Positions 16,765 to 26,235 of a DNA stretch of 64,000 nucleotides are shown here, one piece after another. The stretch is taken from the NCBI RefSeq assembly GCF_002079305.1, contig NZ_CP015039.1:4073335-4137334 (forward strand), in the 5' to 3' direction. The notes beneath the pieces were generated by a model. It was given only the letters and a program-made list of their open reading frames with translations, ran no database searches and was not told the origin of the DNA. The position numbers were made by a program, and so were the translations under genes. The stretch's first letter is position 1, and every line of letters begins with the position of its first letter. The DNA is from Rhodovulum sp. P5. GTDB lineage: Bacteria > Pseudomonadota > Alphaproteobacteria > Rhodobacterales > Rhodobacteraceae.

Positions 16765-17397
16765 ATGTCGAAAGCAGGATATGTTCTTCTCGCCGGTCTG
16801 TCGGCCTTCAGCCTGTCATCGGTCAGTGCAAGCGCGGCAACCTATTATGTGGCCATCGACGGTGCCCAGATCGATCTGTCGGGAACCGTCGAGATCGACG
16901 GCACGGGGGTATTCGAACTGGCCGATTTCGACGCGCTTTTGTCGTCCTTCTCGATCACGGTCAGCAACAACGGCATCAACCCGTTCGAGTTCACCGACGC
17001 CAATTCGACCTTCGGTCTTGCCCCGCCGGTCACGCCCGACAGCACCATCACCGTGACGGCGACCGAGATCTACGTTATCAGCACGTCCAGCAGGACCGGA
17101 AACGCAAGCGACGATGTTCTGCTTGCCACGGATGATCTGCATGAAGGTGTCCGGCCGAACCTGATCTACAACAACGACCACGCGCGTTACATCGTCCATG
17201 AGGACGGCCAGCCCGATGCAACCGCCGAGATCTATTTCGACGATTTCGGCCCATCGCCCTTCATTCTGGCGACAACGACGCCGCCCCTGGACGTGCCCCT
17301 GCCTGCGGGAGGCGTGATCTACGCGACTGCCCTGGTGGCTGGCATGGCAGCCGGATCGAAAAGGCGTCGCGCGCCCACGATGTGCCGGGGCGCGTGA
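16765..17397 (+). CDS. Secreted protein with VPLPA-CTERM sorting signal
   Basis: The 210-residue product has a signal peptide (YVLLAGLSAFSLSSVSASA) and a beta-rich middle of unknown function. It ends with VPLPAGGVIYATALVAGMAA followed by a basic GSKRRR cluster. This end matches the VPLPA-CTERM signal, a proteobacterial exosortase-type anchor found with extracellular matrix production. The ATG at 16765 gives a normal signal peptide; upstream in-frame starts would add an unlikely hydrophilic extension. It is convergent with purL. The function of the mature domain is unknown. Confidence 0.75.
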   Translation: MSKAGYVLLAGLSAFSLSSVSASAATYYVAIDGAQIDLSGTVEIDGTGVFELADFDALLSSFSITVSNNGINPFEFTDANSTFGLAPPVTPDSTITVTATEIYVISTSSRTGNASDDVLLATDDLHEGVRPNLIYNNDHARYIVHEDGQPDATAEIYFDDFGPSPFILATTTPPLDVPLPAGGVIYATALVAGMAAGSKRRRAPTMCRGA

Positions 17398-17421
17398 TCG
17401 GGCGCATGGCTGTAATGCGCC

Positions 17422-19590
17422 TTATCCAAGGGCGTCTGCAAAGGCCCCGCGATACAGGTCGGCCAGATCCGCCAACGGTGCCGAGACCCCGCCGAAGCTG
17501 ACAGCGTCGCCCCCGAACTTGCCCACGGTGACCAGCGGCACCCCGGCCTGTCCGGCGGCGACCATCAGCGCCTCTGCGGCGTCGAATGACGCGGCGATCA
17601 GATAGCGCCCCTGATCCTCGCCAAAGAGCGTCGGCGTGTCGTCCGCGTCCAGTGCCACGCCGATGCCGGCGGCCTCCGCCAACTCGAACGCGGCAAGGGC
17701 CAGCCCACCATCGGACAGGTCGGTGACCGCGGAAATCAGGGTGCGGTTGTCACGGATGAATTCGCCATGCTTGCGCTCGGCGGCCAAGTCCACATGGGGT
17801 GCGTCGCCGTCTTCGCGGTTGAATGCCTCGTAGAGGAGGGCGGACTGTCCCAGATGGCCGGTGGTTTCGCCCAGCAGCAGGGCGACCTGGCCTTCGGCCG
17901 CGACGCCCGCGATCAGGTCGTCCAGATGTTCGATCAACCCGACCGCGCCGATGGTCGGGGTCGGCAGGATCGGGGCCCCGTCGGTTTCGTTGTAAAGCGA
18001 GACGTTGCCGGACACGATGGGCATGTCGAGCGCGGTGCACGCTTCGCCGATGCCTTTGATCGCGCCGACGAACTGGCCCATGATCTCCGGCTTTTCGGGG
18101 TTGCCGAAGTTCATGTTGTCGGTCGTGGCCAGCGGCCGCGCGCCAACGGCGCACAGGTTGCGATAGGCTTCGGCCACCGCCTGCTTGCCGCCTTCGACCG
18201 GGTTCGCACGCACATAGCGCGGCGTGACGTCAGAGGTGAAGGCCAGCGCCTTGTCGGTGCCATGCACGCGGATGACCCCTGCGCCAAGGCCGGGACGGCG
18301 CATCGTGTCGCCCATCACCTGCGTGTCGTATTGTTCATAGACCCAGTGCTTGGCGGCATAGTTGGGGCTGCCGATCAGCGCTTTCAGCCCGTCGATGGGG
18401 TCGATTGCCGGCACCTCGGCCATCGCGCGCGCGGGGGGCGTTTCTTCCCACGGGCGGTCGTATTCGGGGGCGGAGGAGGCGAGCTTTGACAGGGGCAGAT
18501 CGGCCCGGCATTCGCCATTGTGCAGAATGACGAAGCGATCCTCGGGGATGGTTTCGCCGACGATGGCAAAGTCCAGATCCCATTTGTCAAAGATCGCGCG
18601 CGCCTCGGCCTCCTTCTCGGGGCGCAGGACCATCAGCATCCGTTCCTGGGATTCCGACAGCATCATCTCATATGCGGTCATCGCGGTTTCGCGCTGGGGC
18701 ACGTGGTCCAGATCCAGCCGGATACCAAGCCCGCCCTTGTCGCCCATCTCGACCGCGGAACAGGTCAGACCCGCGGCGCCCATGTCCTGAATGGAAATCA
18801 CCGCGCCGGAGGCCATCAGTTCCAGACAGGCCTCCATCAGGCGTTTCTCGGTGAAGGGGTCGCCCACCTGAACGGTGGGGCGCATTTCCTCGATGCCCTC
18901 GTCGAACTCGGCGCTGGCCATGGTGGCACCGCCGACGCCGTCGCGGCCCGTCTTGGCCCCCAGATAGACGACGGGCATGCCGACACCCGAGGCCGCCGAA
19001 TAGAAAATCTTGTCCGCATCGGCCAGACCGGCGGCAAAGGCGTTCACAAGGCAGTTGCCGTTATAGGCGGGGTGGAACCGCACCTCGCCCCCCACCGTCG
19101 GCACGCCGAAGCAGTTGCCATAGCCCCCGACGCCCTCAACCACGCCATGCACAAGCTGGCGGGTTTTCGCATGCGAAACTTCGCCAAAGCTGAGCGCATT
19201 CATGGCCGCAATGGGCCGCGCGCCCATGGTGAAGACATCGCGCAGGATGCCGCCCACGCCTGTCGCCGCGCCCTGATAGGGTTCGATGTAGCTGGGGTGG
19301 TTGTGGCTTTCCATCTTGAAGACCACGGCCTGCCCGTCGCCGATATCCACGACGCCCGCGTTCTCACCCGGACCGCAGATCACCTGCGGGCCTTCGGTTG
19401 GCAGGGTGCGCAGCCATTTCTTGGACGACTTGTAGGAACAGTGTTCGTTCCACATGGCCGAGAAGATGCCCAGTTCCGTAAAGGTCGGTTCGCGATTCAG
19501 GATCCGCAGGATGTCGGCATATTCCTCGGGCTTGAGGCCATGGGCCCCGATCAGGTCCTCGGTGATCTGCGGCTCGTCCATCTCGGTCAT
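17422..19590 (-). CDS. purL: Phosphoribosylformylglycinamidine synthase subunit PurL
   Basis: This 722-residue small-type PurL is the ATP-dependent synthetase subunit that works with PurQ and PurS to make formylglycinamidine ribonucleotide in purine synthesis. The conserved start [20 protein letters not shown], the [12 protein letters not shown] loop, [20 protein letters not shown] and [16 protein letters not shown] are all present. Two AIRS-type halves follow in order. Length and motifs are normal. It stands alone on the minus strand here, with purQ and purS not in view. A candidate small RNA gene lies 127 bases upstream. Confidence 0.97.
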   Translation of the reverse strand: MTEMDEPQITEDLIGAHGLKPEEYADILRILNREPTFTELGIFSAMWNEHCSYKSSKKWLRTLPTEGPQVICGPGENAGVVDIGDGQAVVFKMESHNHPSYIEPYQGAATGVGGILRDVFTMGARPIAAMNALSFGEVSHAKTRQLVHGVVEGVGGYGNCFGVPTVGGEVRFHPAYNGNCLVNAFAAGLADADKIFYSAASGVGMPVVYLGAKTGRDGVGGATMASAEFDEGIEEMRPTVQVGDPFTEKRLMEACLELMASGAVISIQDMGAAGLTCSAVEMGDKGGLGIRLDLDHVPQRETAMTAYEMMLSESQERMLMVLRPEKEAEARAIFDKWDLDFAIVGETIPEDRFVILHNGECRADLPLSKLASSAPEYDRPWEETPPARAMAEVPAIDPIDGLKALIGSPNYAAKHWVYEQYDTQVMGDTMRRPGLGAGVIRVHGTDKALAFTSDVTPRYVRANPVEGGKQAVAEAYRNLCAVGARPLATTDNMNFGNPEKPEIMGQFVGAIKGIGEACTALDMPIVSGNVSLYNETDGAPILPTPTIGAVGLIEHLDDLIAGVAAEGQVALLLGETTGHLGQSALLYEAFNREDGDAPHVDLAAERKHGEFIRDNRTLISAVTDLSDGGLALAAFELAEAAGIGVALDADDTPTLFGEDQGRYLIAASFDAAEALMVAAGQAGVPLVTVGKFGGDAVSFGGVSAPLADLADLYRGAFADALG

Positions 19591-19716
19591 GCTGTCCTCG
19601 GCCAGTTGGTTGACAAGGCTCTACGACAGGAGCGGTCCGGGGAAAAGGGGGCGCGGCACGCCGGGATGCCTGTGGGCAGGCCGTCTTGCGCGGTGAAACG
19701 CAAGATTTCGAGCGGC

Positions 19717-19745
19717 AAAAAAATAGGCCGAGCATGTGCTCGGCC
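19717..19745 (-). terminator. Intrinsic terminator on the minus strand
   Basis: Plus-strand 19726-19745 forms an 8- to 9-bp GC-rich stem (GGCCGAGCA against TGCTCGGCC). It is flanked at 19717-19723 by seven A residues, that is a T-run after the hairpin for minus-strand transcription. It ends a transcript that begins between here and the LysR gene, or reads through from LysR. Confidence 0.75.
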
Positions 19746-19798
19746 CAAGTCCAACAGGGAGGTAAAGACGAAAGCGGTACTCTCGCCTTCGTCACCGC
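19717..19798 (-). ncRNA. Candidate small regulatory RNA with CCTCCC loop
   Basis: Read on the minus strand, this gap between purL and the LysR gene has the structure of a trans-acting alphaproteobacterial sRNA. A 10-bp 5' hairpin (plus-strand arms 19767-19776 and 19784-19793, one G-T pair, 7-base loop) is followed by an unpaired stretch containing CCTCCC (plus 19757-19762), complementary to ribosome binding sites. An intrinsic terminator with seven Ts closes it. A promoter-like TTGAAC/ATAGTT pair lies just upstream. No convincing protein is encoded. The family was not identified. Confidence 0.6.
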
Positions 19799-19826
19799 AA
19801 CTATGAACCCAGTTGTACGCGTTCAA
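19799..19826 (-). promoter_or_regulatory. Candidate sigma-70 promoter of the small RNA
   Basis: On the minus strand TTGAAC (plus 19821-19826) and ATAGTT (plus 19799-19804) are separated by 16 bases. Transcription would then start a few bases before the 5' hairpin of the candidate small RNA. The element is judged by eye only, but its placement relative to the hairpins and terminator is consistent. Confidence 0.4.
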
Positions 19827-19877
19827 GACGGAAAAATGCCGCGTCGCGGAATACCCGTTAAGCGTGTGACAGAAATC

Positions 19878-20783
19878 TCACGGTTCCTGCGCGTCTTTCT
19901 GCTTCTGGCGTTCTTCGAGGATCTGTTCGGTGATGAATTCCCGGAAGGCGGCAATCCTGCGCGAGGCGCGCAATTCCTCGGGGTAGGCGAGGTAGACCGG
20001 AACCTCGTTCGAATCGACATCCGGCAGCACGCGGACGAGTTGCGGATGATCCGCGGTGACGTAGTCCGGCAGCACCCCGATTCCCAGCCCGTTCAACACC
20101 GACTGCAACACGCCGAAATAGTTGTTCACCGTCAGGGTAGAGGGGATGTTGTGCGTCATCAGTTCGCGCACCAGCCGCGCCCCGGCGCTTACCTGGGCGG
20201 AGCTTGTGTTCTGGCAGATCAGGCGATGGCCGGTCAGGTCGTCCATGGTCTCGGGCGTGCCGTTGGCGTCCAGATAGCTTTGAATCGCGTAAAGGCGCAT
20301 TCGGACACTCATCAACCGAAGGCGGATCAGGTCGGCCTGGCTTGGTTCCTTCATCCGGATGGCCACGTCGGCCTCACGCATCGGCAGGTCGAGGACCTGT
20401 TCTTCCAGCATCAGGTCGATCTTGAGGTCGGGATAGCGGGCATAGAGTTTCGGCAACCGCTTTGCCAGCCAGAGCGAGCCAAACCCGGTGGTCGTCGTGA
20501 CCCGGAGTTCGCCGAAGACTTCCTCCACGCTGTCGCGGATGCGTGCGACGGCCGCGTCCAGACGCTTGTTGATCGCCTTGGTGGCGTCGAACAGCAATTC
20601 ACCCTGTTCGGTGAGGATCAGACCGCGGGCATGCCGGTGGAACAGGGTGGACCCCAGACTGTCTTCCAGGGCGCGGATCTGGCGCGAGACGGCCGATTGC
20701 GACAGGTGCAGCGTTTCCCCCGCATGGGTCAGGCTGCCCGCATCCGCAACGGCGTGAAAGATTCTGAGCTTGTCCCAATCCAT
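19878..20783 (-). CDS. LysR-family transcriptional regulator
   Basis: This 301-residue LysR-type regulator has an N-terminal winged HTH at about residues 1-60 (LRIFHAVADAGSLTHAGETL, then SQSAVSRQIRALEDSLGSTL) and a periplasmic-binding-protein-like effector domain from about 90 (LRVTTTTGFGSLWLAKRLP onward). The effector is not predictable from sequence. It is transcribed away from the indolepyruvate oxidoreductase gene across a 166-base gap that holds a dyad with a T-N11-A core, the usual LysR operator form. Control of that gene is therefore likely, though not proven. Confidence 0.92.
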   Translation of the reverse strand: MDWDKLRIFHAVADAGSLTHAGETLHLSQSAVSRQIRALEDSLGSTLFHRHARGLILTEQGELLFDATKAINKRLDAAVARIRDSVEEVFGELRVTTTTGFGSLWLAKRLPKLYARYPDLKIDLMLEEQVLDLPMREADVAIRMKEPSQADLIRLRLMSVRMRLYAIQSYLDANGTPETMDDLTGHRLICQNTSSAQVSAGARLVRELMTHNIPSTLTVNNYFGVLQSVLNGLGIGVLPDYVTADHPQLVRVLPDVDSNEVPVYLAYPEELRASRRIAAFREFITEQILEERQKQKDAQEP

Positions 20784-20882
20784 CCTGCAATTCCCGCAAA
20801 CCTGGTATGTCGCCTTGCGAAACAGTCCTACCCGCGCGGATTTGCCCGATGCAAACCAAGACTTGTCCCGAAATTGATTTTG

Positions 20883-20903
20883 TAGGTCACTGTTTTTGAC
20901 CTA
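20883..20903. promoter_or_regulatory. LysR-type operator candidate in divergent region
   Basis: TAGGTCA (20883-20889) and TGACCTA (20897-20903) form a perfect 7-bp inverted repeat with a 7-base spacer. T20887 and A20899 give the T-N11-A arrangement of LysR boxes. It lies 47 bases before the oxidoreductase ATG and 100 bases from the regulator start, a usual place for such an operator. Confidence 0.55.
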
Positions 20904-20949
20904 ACATGGACCCAAGCACAAGCAAGTCGCAATCTCAGGGGAGGATGCC

Positions 20950-23900
20950 ATGGTCCGTCAGGACATAAGCTTGCACGACAGATACGATCTTGCCAAGTCG
21001 CAGGTCTTGCTGAACGGAACGCAGGCGTTGGTGCGTCTGATGCTGATGCAGCACGCCCGCGACCGGGCGGCAGGATTGAACACCGGCGGATACGTGACGG
21101 GCTATCGTGGTTCGCCACTTGGCGCGGTCGACATGCAGATGACGCGGGCCCGGGCAGAACTGGAGGCCGCGCAGGTGCTGTTCCAGCCCGGGCTGAACGA
21201 GGATCTGGCGGCCACGGCGCTTTGGGGCACGCAGCAGGCTGAATTGCGTGGTGAGGGCAAGTATGACGGCGTCTTCGGCCTTTGGTACGGCAAGGGACCG
21301 GGGGTGGATCGTTCCGGCGATGTGATGCGGCACGCCAACCTTGCGGGCACCTCGCCCCATGGCGGGGTCCTGATGGCGATGGGGGACGACCACACCGGCG
21401 AAAGCTCCACCACCTGCCACCAGTCGGACTGGGCGATGGTGGATGCCTACATCCCGGTGCTGTCCCCGGCGGGCGTGCAGGAAATCCTCGATTTCGGGCT
21501 TTATGGTTACGCGCTGTCGCGCTTTGCGGGGGTGTGGGTCGGCCTTAAGCTGATGAAGGACACGGTCGAAGTGACATCGGTCGTTGACGGCGGCCGGGAC
21601 CGGATGGCGTTCGTGACGCCCGATTTCGACATGCCACAAGGCGGGCTGAACATCCGCCTGAACGATCACTGGGTCGCGCAGGAGGCCCGGCTGGTCGATC
21701 ACAAGCGCTTTGCCGCCGAGGCGTTCGCCCATGCCAACGGCATCGACCGGCGGGTCTGGGGCAAACCGGGGGCGAAGATCGGGCTGGTCGCCGCGGGCAA
21801 GAACTGGCTGGACCTGGTTCACGCGCTGGGCCTTTTGGGGATCGATGAGGCCGAGGCCGAGCGGCTGGGGATCACGACATACAAGGTCGGTCAGACATGG
21901 CCGCTTGACATGAAAGGGTTCGCGGGCTTCGCCGAAGGGCTAGACCTGATCGTTTGCGTCGAGGAAAAGCGCAAGCTGATCGAGGTGCAGGCGAAAGAGG
22001 CGATCTTCCACGACCGGCGTGGGCGGCGCATCATCGGCGCCCAGAACGAGCGGGGCGAGGTTCTGTTTCCGACCCGCTACGCGATCGACCCGGTGATGAT
22101 CGCGGAAAAGCTGGGCGAGGTTCTGATCGCGGAAGGGCGCGGATCGGACCGCCTGACCGCCGCGCTGGAGCGGATACGCGAGGCACGCCGCGCCGACAAT
22201 GCCGAGGATATGGCGGCACGGCTGCCCTATTTCTGCGCGGGCTGCCCGCACAACACCTCCACCCGCATCCCCGACGGGTCGCGCGCCTATGCGGGGATCG
22301 GCTGTCACATCATGGCGATGTGGATGGACCGGGAGACCAGCGGATACACTCATATGGGCGCCGAAGGCGCGAACTGGATCGGCGAGGCGCCGTTTTCCAA
22401 CCGGCCCCATGTGTTCCAGAATATCGGCGACGGCACCTACAACCATTCGGGTCGGATGGCGATCCATGCGGCCGTCGCGGCTGGGACCAACATCACCTAC
22501 AAGGTGCTCTACAACGATGCCGTCGCCATGACCGGCGGGCAGGGCAATGACGGGGGCCTGAGCGCGCAACAGATCGTGGCCGAATTGCTGGCGATGGGGG
22601 TCAAGCGGGTCGACGTCGTCTACGACGACAAAGAGGATGTCGACCCGAAGAGTTTCCCCGCCAGTGTCGCCTGTCACCCCCGTGCCGACCTGATCGCGGT
22701 GCAGGAAGACCTGCGCGAGATCGAGGGCGTCACGGCCATCGTCTATATCCAGACCTGCGCGGCCGAGAAGCGCCGCCGCCGCAAGAAGGGCGCCTTCCCC
22801 GATCCCGATACCCGCGTCTTCATCAACACCGATATCTGCGAAGGCTGCGGCGATTGCGGGGTGCAGTCCAACTGCGTGGCCATCATCCCGGTTGACACCG
22901 AATTCGGCCGCAAGCGCGCCATCGACCAGTCCGCCTGCAACAAGGATTTCTCTTGCCTCAAGGGGTTCTGCCCGTCCTTCGTGACGCTGAAAGGCGCCAC
23001 GGTGCGAAAAGAGGCGACGGCGGAAATCGACATCGGCGATCTGCCCGAGCCGGAGCTTCCGGCCATCGACGGCACCCACAACATCGTCATCACCGGCGTC
23101 GGCGGCACCGGCGCGGTGACCATCGGTGCGATCCTTGCCATGGCCGCCCATGTCGATGGCAAGGGGGCGGGGATGATGGAGATGGCGGGCCTCGCCCAGA
23201 AGGGGGGTGCTGTGCATATCCACTGCCGGATTGCCGAGCGGCCGGAGGACATCGCCGCCATCCGCGTGGCGACCGGAGAGGCCGATGCGGTGATCGGTGG
23301 CGATCTGGTGGTAACGGCCGGGGCAAAGGCCATCGGTCTGATGACGTCGGGGCGGACGGGCGCGGTGGTCAACAGCCATGACATCGTGACCGGTGCCTTC
23401 ACCCGCGATCCGGAATTCCGCGTGCCCTCCGACCGGCTGGAGGTCGCGCTTCAGGCCCGGCTGAAGGATCGGTTGCAGTTGCTCGACACGACGGAACTGG
23501 CGCAGCGCCTGATGGGCGACACGATCTATGCCAACATGATCGTCACGGGGGCCGCGTGGCAACATGGCTTGATCCCGCTGAGCCATGAGGCAATCACCCG
23601 CGCGATCGAGTTGAACGGGGCCGGCGTTGCGGGCAACCTGCGCGCCTTCGAGATCGGACGCTGGGCGGCGGTGAACCCGCAGGCGGCGGCGCAGGTGGTC
23701 GCAAGCCATATGGTCGCCCTGCCAAAGACGCTGGACGACAGGATCGAGAGCCGCACGGCACATCTGGCGTCGTATCAGTCTGCGCGGCTGGTCCGCAGGT
23801 ATCGCCGTTTGGTCGACCGGGCCGGGGATGCGCGCCTGAAAGAGGCCATCGCCAAGGGCTATCACAAATGTCTTGCCTACAAGGACGAGTATGAGGTCGC

Positions 23901-24354
23901 GCGGCTGCATCTGGAAACGGCCGACAAAGCGCGGGAGGAATTCGCAGGCGATTTCGAAATCACCTATCACCTCGCGCCGCCGGTTTTGTCGGGCACCGAT
24001 GCCGCCGGGCGGCCCCGCAAGCGCGGCTATGGCAAGGCGATGGAGCGCGGGTTCCGGCTGCTGGCGTCGATGCGCCACCTGCGCGGCACGCCGCTCGACC
24101 CATTCGGCTGGCAGGAGGAGCGGCGGCGGGAACGCGCGCTGATCCGTCAGTATGAGGCCGATATGGACGAGGTTCTGAACGTGGTCACACCCGACACGCT
24201 GGACACCGCCATCGCCCTTGCGGAGCTGCCGCTGACGATCCGCGGTTTCGGCCCGGTCAAGGCCAAGGCAGAGAAGGAAGCCGCCGCGCGGCGTGACGAA
24301 CTGTTGGCCGCGTTCCGTGCCGGTGCGGCGCCGGTTCAGGTGGCAGCGGAATAG
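20950..24354 (+). CDS. Indolepyruvate ferredoxin oxidoreductase, fused alpha-beta
   Basis: This 1134-residue fusion of IorA- and IorB-type parts oxidatively decarboxylates aryl 2-oxoacids (indolepyruvate and phenylpyruvate from Trp and Phe breakdown) to acyl-CoA, reducing ferredoxin. The thiamine-diphosphate region lies around residues 460-560 (GTYNHSGRMAIHAAVAAGTN, NDAVAMTGGQGNDGG). A 4Fe-4S motif starts at Cys630 (CEGCGDCGVQSNC). The gamma/beta-like domain starts near 710 (IVITGVGGTGAVTIGAILAM) and contains MEMAGLAQKGGAVHIHCRI. The ATG at 20950 follows GGGAGGATG. It is controlled probably by the divergent LysR protein. Length is normal for the aerobic alphaproteobacterial form. Confidence 0.92.
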   Translation: MVRQDISLHDRYDLAKSQVLLNGTQALVRLMLMQHARDRAAGLNTGGYVTGYRGSPLGAVDMQMTRARAELEAAQVLFQPGLNEDLAATALWGTQQAELRGEGKYDGVFGLWYGKGPGVDRSGDVMRHANLAGTSPHGGVLMAMGDDHTGESSTTCHQSDWAMVDAYIPVLSPAGVQEILDFGLYGYALSRFAGVWVGLKLMKDTVEVTSVVDGGRDRMAFVTPDFDMPQGGLNIRLNDHWVAQEARLVDHKRFAAEAFAHANGIDRRVWGKPGAKIGLVAAGKNWLDLVHALGLLGIDEAEAERLGITTYKVGQTWPLDMKGFAGFAEGLDLIVCVEEKRKLIEVQAKEAIFHDRRGRRIIGAQNERGEVLFPTRYAIDPVMIAEKLGEVLIAEGRGSDRLTAALERIREARRADNAEDMAARLPYFCAGCPHNTSTRIPDGSRAYAGIGCHIMAMWMDRETSGYTHMGAEGANWIGEAPFSNRPHVFQNIGDGTYNHSGRMAIHAAVAAGTNITYKVLYNDAVAMTGGQGNDGGLSAQQIVAELLAMGVKRVDVVYDDKEDVDPKSFPASVACHPRADLIAVQEDLREIEGVTAIVYIQTCAAEKRRRRKKGAFPDPDTRVFINTDICEGCGDCGVQSNCVAIIPVDTEFGRKRAIDQSACNKDFSCLKGFCPSFVTLKGATVRKEATAEIDIGDLPEPELPAIDGTHNIVITGVGGTGAVTIGAILAMAAHVDGKGAGMMEMAGLAQKGGAVHIHCRIAERPEDIAAIRVATGEADAVIGGDLVVTAGAKAIGLMTSGRTGAVVNSHDIVTGAFTRDPEFRVPSDRLEVALQARLKDRLQLLDTTELAQRLMGDTIYANMIVTGAAWQHGLIPLSHEAITRAIELNGAGVAGNLRAFEIGRWAAVNPQAAAQVVASHMVALPKTLDDRIESRTAHLASYQSARLVRRYRRLVDRAGDARLKEAIAKGYHKCLAYKDEYEVARLHLETADKAREEFAGDFEITYHLAPPVLSGTDAAGRPRKRGYGKAMERGFRLLASMRHLRGTPLDPFGWQEERRRERALIRQYEADMDEVLNVVTPDTLDTAIALAELPLTIRGFGPVKAKAEKEAAARRDELLAAFRAGAAPVQVAAE

Positions 24355-24493
24355 GATGCCAACCCTTGTGCCCGCTGCGACGCTTTCGGAACAAGTTGTG
24401 GCGAAGCTGTCATAAGAACTTTGCGAAGGCCCCGATTCGGTGTAGCTGCAAACGTTATCCGGCGCGGGGCCGGGCGCTTGTCGGGGGACGGCC

Positions 24494-25366
24494 ATGCAGG
24501 GCCACGTCGCGCGGGATATCAGCTATGCCACGTCCGCCCGGACGCGGCGGGGCCGCGCCCTGATCCGGGTTCTGGAAAACGCGACGGGACGGATCGGTCT
24601 GATCCGCAGGGCCCGGGGTTATGAGCGCGAGGTCGAGCAGGGCCGCGATTTTTGGGACGTGATGGTGGACCGATATGGCCTGACGCTGGATATCGCCGGG
24701 GGCAGCCTGGACCATATCCCGGCTTCTGGCCCCCTGATCCTGATCGCGAACCACCCCTACGGCATTCTCGACGGGCTGATGATGGGGCATATCCTGTCCC
24801 ATGTGCGGGGCGATTTCCGTATCCTCGCCAATTCGGTCTTTAGAAAGGCCGAAGCCCTGAACAAGGTGATCCTGCCGATCACGTTCGAGGACACCCGCGC
24901 CGCGCAGCAGTTAAACATCCAGACCCGCAAGGCGGCGCTGGACTATCTGGCCCAAGGTGGGGCGATCGGCGTGTTCCCCGGCGGGACCGTATCGACATCG
25001 CTTCGCCCGTTTTCCTGCCCGATGGATCCGGGGTGGCGCAGTTTCACCGCGCGGATGGTGGCAAAGTCGGATGCCACGGTCGTTCCGATGTTTTTCGACG
25101 GGCATAACTCTCGCCTGTTCCAACTGGCCAGCCATCTGCATGAAACATTGCGCCTTGCGCTGCTGATCAACGAGTTCCGGGCGCGGTTGGACGAACCCGT
25201 TCGGGTCGTCATCGGCCAGCCCATCGACCGGGCGCGGCTGAATGCCCTTGGCGGTGATACCAAGGCGATGATGGATTTCCTGCGCAACTCAACCTATGAG
25301 TTGTCTCCGACACCTCTGAAGTCGTTCGATTACGGCTACGAGTTCGATCAAAGATACAAGGCATAG
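24494..25366 (+). CDS. Lysophospholipid acyltransferase family protein
   Basis: This 290-residue PlsC-like acyltransferase has the catalytic block NHPYGILDG at about 86-94 (His and Asp spaced one residue wider than the usual H-x4-D), and FPGGTVS at about 164 in the position of the phosphate-binding block. [18 protein letters not shown] corresponds to block IV. Such enzymes transfer acyl chains to lysophospholipids or related acceptors at the inner membrane; the substrate cannot be read from sequence. Five bases separate it from murI, so the two are probably co-transcribed. Confidence 0.82.
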   Translation: MQGHVARDISYATSARTRRGRALIRVLENATGRIGLIRRARGYEREVEQGRDFWDVMVDRYGLTLDIAGGSLDHIPASGPLILIANHPYGILDGLMMGHILSHVRGDFRILANSVFRKAEALNKVILPITFEDTRAAQQLNIQTRKAALDYLAQGGAIGVFPGGTVSTSLRPFSCPMDPGWRSFTARMVAKSDATVVPMFFDGHNSRLFQLASHLHETLRLALLINEFRARLDEPVRVVIGQPIDRARLNALGGDTKAMMDFLRNSTYELSPTPLKSFDYGYEFDQRYKA

Positions 25367-25370
25367 GGCT

Positions 25371-26183
25371 ATGGCGGTTGGCGTTTTCGATTCCGGTCTG
25401 GGCGGGCTGACGGTTCTGGATGCCGTGTCGAAGCGGTTGCCCGATGTGCCGTTCGTCTATTTCGGTGACAACGCCCATGCCCCCTATGGCATCCGCGATG
25501 CGGAAAACGTCTATGACCTGACCACCGCTGCCGTCAGCCGGTTGTTCGAGGCCGGCTGCGATCTGGTGATCCTGGCCTGCAACACGGCCTCTGCCGCTGC
25601 CCTGCGCCGGATGCAGGAAAGCTGGGCGCCGGAGGATAAGCGGGTGCTGGGCGTGTTCGTTCCGCTGATCGAGGCGCTGACGGAACGGCGCTGGGGCGAC
25701 AACTCCCCCCCGCGGGAGGTCGAGGTAAAGCATGTGGCCCTGTTCGCCACGCCCGCGACGGTGGCCAGCCGGGCCTTCCAGCGCGAACTGGCGTTCCGCG
25801 CCATCGGTGTGGATGTGGAGGCGCAGCCCTGTGGCGGACTTGTCGATGCGATCGAGGAAGGCGACGAGATGCTGGCAGAGGCGCTGGTGCGCAGCCATGT
25901 GGAGGCCCTGAAACGGCGGATGCCACACCCCGAGGCCGCGATCCTTGGCTGCACGCATTACCCGCTGATGGAAAAGGCGTTTCAGGACGTGTTGGGGCCT
26001 CAGGTCAAGGTCTATTCGCAGGCCGATCTGGTGGCCGAAAGCCTTGCCGACTATCTGGCTCGCCACCCCGACATGCTTGGCGCCGGGACCGAGACGATGT
26101 TCCTGACCACCGGTGACCCGGCGACCGTGTCGGACAAGGCCACGCAATTCCTGCGACGACGCATCGAATTTCGCGCCGCCTGA
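25371..26183 (+). CDS. murI: Glutamate racemase
   Basis: This 270-residue cofactor-independent glutamate racemase supplies D-glutamate for peptidoglycan. The two catalytic cysteines are Cys70 (ACNTASA) and Cys194 (GCTHYPL); [11 protein letters not shown] at the N-terminus and [11 protein letters not shown] are standard. The start at ATG 25371 follows the acyltransferase stop by 5 bases. Fully normal in length and motifs. Confidence 0.96.
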   Translation: MAVGVFDSGLGGLTVLDAVSKRLPDVPFVYFGDNAHAPYGIRDAENVYDLTTAAVSRLFEAGCDLVILACNTASAAALRRMQESWAPEDKRVLGVFVPLIEALTERRWGDNSPPREVEVKHVALFATPATVASRAFQRELAFRAIGVDVEAQPCGGLVDAIEEGDEMLAEALVRSHVEALKRRMPHPEAAILGCTHYPLMEKAFQDVLGPQVKVYSQADLVAESLADYLARHPDMLGAGTETMFLTTGDPATVSDKATQFLRRRIEFRAA

Positions 26184-26235
26184 TTGCGACGCGCCTGGAA
26201 CGCGTCTAGATACCCATAAATCGCAGGAAGAACCG

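Noticed and set aside
19587..19826. 79-codon minus-strand frame upstream of purL
   Set aside because: It runs through the terminator hairpin and both sRNA stems, and has no family resemblance; the RNA explanation fits better.
21940..24495. 851-codon open frame antisense to the indolepyruvate oxidoreductase
   Set aside because: High GC keeps antisense frames open. The plus-strand protein has full cofactor motifs, while this one is His/Arg/Gly-rich with none.
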